Assembly (NCBI GenBank): GCA_020697475.1
Contig: JAJFMO010000086.1
Location: 1-9,397 of the forward strand
DNA from: Paenibacillaceae bacterium
GTDB lineage: Bacteria > Bacillota > Bacilli > Paenibacillales > NBRC-103111
DNA length: 9,397 nucleotides
Direction of reading: 5' to 3'
Part shown: in pieces, positions 5,933 to 9,397 of the stretch
Layout of the letters: each line of letters opens with the position of its first letter
Numbering within the stretch: the stretch's first letter is position 1
Notes under the pieces: model-generated
Database searches by the model: none
What the model saw: only the letters and a program-made list of their open reading frames with translations
Told to the model about the DNA's origin: nothing
Translations under genes and position numbers: made by a program

Positions 5933-6931
5933 ATGGGGCAGGCGGTGTTGCAAATCGAAGGGCTGCGGGTCTCTTTTCGCATTCGGGGCAACTATTATTC
6001 CGCGGTCGATGGGGTCAGCCTGGCCGTGCACCGCAACGAGGTGCTGGCGATCGTGGGAGAGTCGGGCTGCGGGAAGAGCGCGTTGGCGTTGTCCGTCATG
6101 GGGCTGCATGACCCGGTCAAAACCAGACTGGAGGGCTCCGTCTTGTTCGAAGGTGCCGATCTATTGGCCTTGGATCGGAGAGAGCTCAATCGGTTTCGCG
6201 GGAGGAAGATCGGCATGATCTTTCAGGACCCGCAATCCGCCCTGAATCCATTAATGACGGCAGGCCGGCAAATCGGGGAGGCGCTCGACTACCACACGAC
6301 GCTGTCGGCAGCGCAGAAGAAACGGCGGACGCTGGAGTTGCTGCGAATGGTCGGCATTGAGGAGGCCGAAGCGGTCGGCGGGCGATACCCGCATGAGCTG
6401 TCCGGGGGCTTGAGGCAGCGGGTGATGATCGCGATCGCGATCGCCTGCGAGCCGGCGCTCATGATTGCCGACGAGCCGACGACGGCGCTGGACGTGACGA
6501 TTCAAGCGCAGATCATGGACTTGCTGAAGGAACTGCAGCGGCAAACGGGAGCCGGCATTATGCTGATTACCCACGATATGGGCGTCGTCGCGGAAATGGC
6601 TGATCGGGTGGCGGTCATGTATGGAGGTGAACTGGTGGAAACGGCCGATGCAACGACGCTGTTCGAACGCCCGCTGCACCCGTATACGCGCTCGCTGCTG
6701 AAGTCGATTCCGTCGCTGCAGGCGCCGGATGAACGGCTTCACGTGATCCGCGGAATGGTCCCTCCGCTGCACCTGATGCCAACGTCAGGTTGCCGGTTTC
6801 AGTCGCGCATCGACTGGATTCCCGTCTCCGCGCATGAGGAACGCCCGCAGCTGCGAGAGGTGGAGCCGGGACATTGGGTCCGCTGTACCTGCTATCGCGA
6901 GTTCGCGTTGGCAGGCAATGATTCGTCATAG
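5933..6931 (+). CDS. Oligopeptide/dipeptide ABC transporter ATP-binding protein, D subunit (OppD/DppD/AppD-like)
   Basis: This 332-residue ATPase powers an Opp/Dpp/App-type importer from the cytoplasmic side, pairing with the F-type ATPase encoded next. Walker A is G-E-S-G-C-G-K-S (42-49), Q-loop F-Q-D-P (97-100), signature L-S-G-G-L-R-Q-R (156-163), Walker B L-M-I-A-D-E-P (176-182), D-loop A-L-D (185-187) and H-loop I-T-H-D (212-215). The C-terminal oligopeptide-transporter domain starts with H-P-Y-T-R-S-L-L (249-256). In many DppD proteins this domain binds a 4Fe-4S cluster through four cysteines. Here Cys287 and Cys318 are present, but the positions expected for the other two hold Ile293 and Ala300, so a normal cluster is unlikely. 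ATG 5933 is chosen because GGAGG at 5919-5923 precedes it by 9 bases; a TTG at 5909 would add eight unlikely residues. It is the first gene of the operon. Confidence 0.92.
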   Translation: MGQAVLQIEGLRVSFRIRGNYYSAVDGVSLAVHRNEVLAIVGESGCGKSALALSVMGLHDPVKTRLEGSVLFEGADLLALDRRELNRFRGRKIGMIFQDPQSALNPLMTAGRQIGEALDYHTTLSAAQKKRRTLELLRMVGIEEAEAVGGRYPHELSGGLRQRVMIAIAIACEPALMIADEPTTALDVTIQAQIMDLLKELQRQTGAGIMLITHDMGVVAEMADRVAVMYGGELVETADATTLFERPLHPYTRSLLKSIPSLQAPDERLHVIRGMVPPLHLMPTSGCRFQSRIDWIPVSAHEERPQLREVEPGHWVRCTCYREFALAGNDSS

Positions 6932-6950
6932 AAGGGAGAGGGCGGGAGCG

Positions 6951-7877
6951 ATGGCCTTGCTGAGGGTGGATCAATTGAAGGTGTATTATCCTGTGCGCAG
7001 CGGCCTGCTGCGGCGCACCGTCGATTACGTCAAGGCGGTCGACGGCCTCAGCTTCGAGCTGCAGCACGGGGAGACTTACGGGCTGGTGGGAGAATCCGGC
7101 TGCGGCAAGACGACAGCGGGACGAACAATGATCGGGCTGATCCGCGCGACGGCGGGGGAGATCCATCTGGAGGGCGACCGAATCGATCGGTTGTCCGGCC
7201 GCGCCTTATCCCGGTATCGCCGAGACGTCCAGATGATTTTTCAAGACCCGTACTCTTCGCTCAATCCGCGGAAGCGGGTGCTGGATATTATTGCCGAACC
7301 GCTTCGTAATTTCGAACGGCTGTCTCCGCAGGAGGAGCGGCGGAAGGTGCGGGATTTCGTCGAGAGGGTCGGATTGCATCCGGATTCGGTGTACAAATAT
7401 CCGCACGAGTTTTCCGGCGGACAGCGGCAGCGGATCGGAATCGCGCGTGCGCTGACGCTCAACCCGAAGCTGATAATTGCGGACGAGCCCGTGTCGTCAC
7501 TGGACGTGTCCGTACAGGCGCAGGTACTGAATTTTATGAAAGATATTCAACGGGAATTTCGGTTGACTTATTTATTGATCAGCCATGACCTGGGCATCAT
7601 CCGCCATATGTGCGATCGAATCGGCATCATGTACCGCGGCCGGCTGGTGGAGGAGGGTACGAGGGACGATATTTTCGAGCAACCGCAGCATATTTATGCC
7701 AGACGGCTCGTTGCGGCGATTCCGAACCCCAACCCCCGGCAGCGGGATGCGCAGAGGGAACGGCGGCTGCAGGTGGAGCGGGAGTATGAGCAGTTGCGGG
7801 AGCAAAGCTTCGATCGGGAAGGAAAGCCGCATCCGCTCAAGCGGTTGACGGAGTCGCATTCCGCCGCATTGTTGTAA
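6951..7877 (+). CDS. Oligopeptide/dipeptide ABC transporter ATP-binding protein, F subunit (OppF/DppF/AppF-like)
   Basis: This is the second, 308-residue ATPase of the importer. Walker A is G-E-S-G-C-G-K-T-T (47-55), Q-loop F-Q-D-P (97-100), signature F-S-G-G-Q (154-158), Walker B L-I-I-A-D-E-P (174-180), S-L-D (183-185) and H-loop S-H-D (211-213). The F-Q-D-P-Y-S-S-L-N-P block is typical of F-type subunits. The tail has an Arg/Glu-rich stretch (about 263-290) and then G-K-P-H-P-L-K (291-297), as in Firmicute OppF proteins. It starts at ATG 6951, 19 bases after the D-subunit stop, where the sequence begins to resemble the family. GGGAG at 6944-6948 is rather close and AAGGGAG at 6932-6938 rather far, so either may serve. 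The open frame reaches back to 6834 inside the previous gene, but that part has no family resemblance. Confidence 0.92.
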   Translation: MALLRVDQLKVYYPVRSGLLRRTVDYVKAVDGLSFELQHGETYGLVGESGCGKTTAGRTMIGLIRATAGEIHLEGDRIDRLSGRALSRYRRDVQMIFQDPYSSLNPRKRVLDIIAEPLRNFERLSPQEERRKVRDFVERVGLHPDSVYKYPHEFSGGQRQRIGIARALTLNPKLIIADEPVSSLDVSVQAQVLNFMKDIQREFRLTYLLISHDLGIIRHMCDRIGIMYRGRLVEEGTRDDIFEQPQHIYARRLVAAIPNPNPRQRDAQRERRLQVEREYEQLREQSFDREGKPHPLKRLTESHSAALL

Positions 7878-7914
7878 TAATCGCATGGAAACTTGCTGAA
7901 GGGGGGCGTCGGTG

Positions 7915-8889
7915 ATGTGGACTTTTGTTCTGCGGCGGATTGCGATCATGATTCCCCAGTTGTTGCTGCTAAGCGTACTGATTTTCATTTTGGCCAAAAT
8001 GATGCCCGGAGACGCCCTGACAGGCCAGCTGGCCAGCCACCCGCAGATGGACGCCCGGACGTTGGCGGAGATCCGCGAGAAGCTCGGGCTGAACGATCCG
8101 TTCTATGTGCAGTACGCCAGATGGATCGGCGGCTTGCTGCACGGCGATCTCGGGCTGTCTTACATCCACCAGCAGCCGGTGACGACTTTGCTGGGAGAGC
8201 GGATTGGCAATACGGTGCTGCTGTCTGCTTGCACGCTGCTCTTTACGTATCTCCTTGCCGTGCCCTTGGGCATCGCGTCGGGGAGATGGACCGATTCGTG
8301 GGCGGACAAGCTGATTGTCGGGTACAGTTACGTCAGCTTCGCGACCCCTCTGTTTATTTTTGCTGTTGTCATGTTGTTTGTGTTCGGATTTGAGCTGGGT
8401 TGGTTCCCCACGGGCGGAAGTGTCGATATTCAGGTGGCGAAAGGATCTTTCGGTTATTATGCAAACAAGCTCCATCATCTGCTTCTGCCGTCGCTTTCGG
8501 GAGCGTTGATCAGTACGGTGGGCATCATTCAATATTTACGCAGCGAAATTGTGGAGACGAAGCTGAAAGATTTCGTGAAGACGGCGAGGGCGAAAGGCAT
8601 TCCGGAAACGCATATTTATTGGCGCCACATCCTGAGAAATTCGATCATTCCGATCGCCGCTTTCCTGGGGTACGAAATTACCGGTCTAATCGGAGGCTCG
8701 GTGTTTCTCGAATCGATCTTCAGCTATCCGGGAATCGGCCAGCTGTTCCTGCAGTCGATTACTCAGCGCGATTACAGCGTCGTGACCGCGCTGGTGATGA
8801 TTTCCGGGGTCGCGGCGCTGCTCGGTACGTTGTTGTCCGATATTATTCTGAGCCTTGTCGATCCGCGCATTCGGATTGAGCGGCAGTAG
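7915..8889 (+). CDS. Oligopeptide/dipeptide ABC transporter permease, B subunit (OppB/DppB/AppB-like)
   Basis: This 324-residue inner-membrane permease forms one half of the importer channel. Membrane segments are at about 9-28, 97-121, 133-157, 179-198, 232-258 and 279-304. An external segment after the first helix contains L-G-L-N-D-P-F (57-63) and G-D-L-G-L-S (77-82), both typical of DppB-family permeases. The EAA coupling loop, which docks on the ATPases, is at about 209-230 (D-F-V-K-T-A-R-A-K-G). The C-terminal D-P-R-I-R (306-310) is also family-typical. ATG 7915 follows GGGGGG (7901-7906) by 8 bases; the GTG just before it at 7912 would add one residue and cannot be excluded. It lies 37 bases after the F-subunit gene. 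Confidence 0.92.
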   Translation: MWTFVLRRIAIMIPQLLLLSVLIFILAKMMPGDALTGQLASHPQMDARTLAEIREKLGLNDPFYVQYARWIGGLLHGDLGLSYIHQQPVTTLLGERIGNTVLLSACTLLFTYLLAVPLGIASGRWTDSWADKLIVGYSYVSFATPLFIFAVVMLFVFGFELGWFPTGGSVDIQVAKGSFGYYANKLHHLLLPSLSGALISTVGIIQYLRSEIVETKLKDFVKTARAKGIPETHIYWRHILRNSIIPIAAFLGYEITGLIGGSVFLESIFSYPGIGQLFLQSITQRDYSVVTALVMISGVAALLGTLLSDIILSLVDPRIRIERQ

Positions 8890-8901
8890 GGGGGATCGAA
8901 G

Positions 8902-9397
8902 GTGAGGGTGCTTTGGCGGGAGGTTGTGAACGATCGGCTGGCAATCGGCTCGCTGATTGTGCTTCTGTTGCTGCTTGCCATCGTCTATGCAGCGCCGCTT
9001 CTGCTCGATCGGGAGGCCATTGACCGGGTGGATCTGCTGGCGATCTACGAACCGCCGTCGGCGTTGCATTGGCTGGGGACGGATGACGGGGGCAGGGATA
9101 TTTTCGGCCAACTGTTGATTGGGGCGGGGAATTCGTTCTCCATCGGCCTGGCGGTCACCCTGCTGACGGGCATCGTCGGACTCATGGTCGGCTCGGCGGC
9201 GGGGTATTTCGGCGGCATCGTCGACCAAATCGTCATGCGGTTCATCGATTTTATGCTGATCCTTCCTTTTCTGATGCTGATTATCGTGTTCGTGTCGATC
9301 ACGCCCACCTTCAATGCGACGACGTTCGTGCTGTTGATGAGCGCCTTCCTGTGGACCGGCAAAGCGCGGCTGATTCGCGCCAAGATGCTGGCCGAGC
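8902..9397 (+). CDS. Oligopeptide/dipeptide ABC transporter permease, C subunit, cut by window end
   Basis: These are the first 165 residues of the partner permease; the reading frame is still open at the window edge. A first membrane helix is at about 14-34, and then comes the DppC-family hallmark H-W-L-G-T-D-D-G-G-R-D (56-66). Helices follow at about 80-102 and 115-133, and a further one at about 139-152. The visible sequence ends within the EAA coupling loop (K-A-R-L-I-R-A, 154-160). The start is GTG at 8902, with AGGGGG (8888-8893) overlapping the previous stop codon and a spacer of about 8 bases. The gap to the B-subunit gene is only 12 bases, so the two are probably translated together. 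It should form the heterodimeric channel with that permease. Confidence 0.92.
   Translation, partial: MRVLWREVVNDRLAIGSLIVLLLLLAIVYAAPLLLDREAIDRVDLLAIYEPPSALHWLGTDDGGRDIFGQLLIGAGNSFSIGLAVTLLTGIVGLMVGSAAGYFGGIVDQIVMRFIDFMLILPFLMLIIVFVSITPTFNATTFVLLMSAFLWTGKARLIRAKMLAE

Noticed and set aside
5877..6218. Open + strand frame beginning M-S-K-K-I-A-G
   Set aside because: It overlaps the D-type ATPase in another frame. After the first codons the composition (Trp, Cys and Arg rich) is that of a shadow frame in GC-rich DNA.
6834..6950. Longer N-terminus for the F-type ATPase
   Set aside because: These 39 codons lie inside the D-subunit gene, lack family resemblance, and the family sequence begins exactly at ATG 6951.
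6251..7166. Long - strand open frames opposite the ATPase genes, and likewise at 7969-8532 and 8686-9228 opposite the permeases
   Set aside because: They are rich in His, Arg and Gln, typical of antisense frames in GC-rich coding DNA, and they lie opposite secure ABC transporter genes.
1..9397. CRISPR array, tRNA, rRNA, insertion sequence or phage genes
   Set aside because: I saw no regularly spaced repeats, cloverleaf with CCA-type end, transposase motifs with terminal repeats, or phage structural proteins on either strand.

Overview
The window looks like chromosomal DNA of a Gram-positive, probably Paenibacillaceae (Paenibacillus, Cohnella or a relative). The reasons are strong AGGAGG-type ribosome binding sites, frequent GTG starts, an App/Opp-type Firmicute peptide transporter operon, a moderately GC-rich base composition and the flavour of the glycan genes. 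The genus is an inference. I did not recognise an exact genome.

Region 1 (1-2606, + strand) is the end of a surface-polysaccharide or glycan gene cluster. It holds the 3' end of a GT4-type glycosyltransferase, then a polysaccharide pyruvyl transferase family protein whose start overlaps that gene's stop by one base. One base further on comes an uncharacterised PP-loop ATPase with a QueC-like four-cysteine zinc motif. The run closes with a strong hairpin terminator at 2540-2605. The PP-loop protein beside the pyruvyl transferase is the least explained and most interesting part of the window.

Region 2 (2631-3950, - strand) is a convergent gene for a second GT4 glycosyltransferase. It is clearly paralogous to the truncated one at the left edge: both have an I/V-G-T-G-R-V-A-x-E donor-site motif in place of the usual EX7E. 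It also carries a Lys/Arg-rich N-terminal extension. The two glycosyltransferases therefore bracket the pyruvyl transferase and PP-loop genes.

Region 3 (3951-5703) is a roughly 390-base intergenic stretch followed by a stand-alone NAD/Mn-dependent glycoside hydrolase family 4 gene, which ends before a perfect hairpin. The stretch contains possible promoters, a 12-bp inverted repeat that includes the downstream Shine-Dalgarno sequence, and perhaps gene debris. The GH4 protein resembles LplD/MelA-like members that act on unphosphorylated sugars.

Region 4 (5933-9397, + strand) is more GC-rich. It encodes an oligopeptide/dipeptide-type (Opp/Dpp/App) ABC importer in the order D-F-B-C: two ATPases, one complete inner-membrane permease and a second permease cut by the window edge. 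The genes are 11-37 bases apart and each has its own ribosome binding site. No solute-binding protein is seen before the ATPases, so it should lie downstream or elsewhere. The solute could be a peptide or an oligosaccharide, and the nearby GH4 gene makes the second possibility worth considering.
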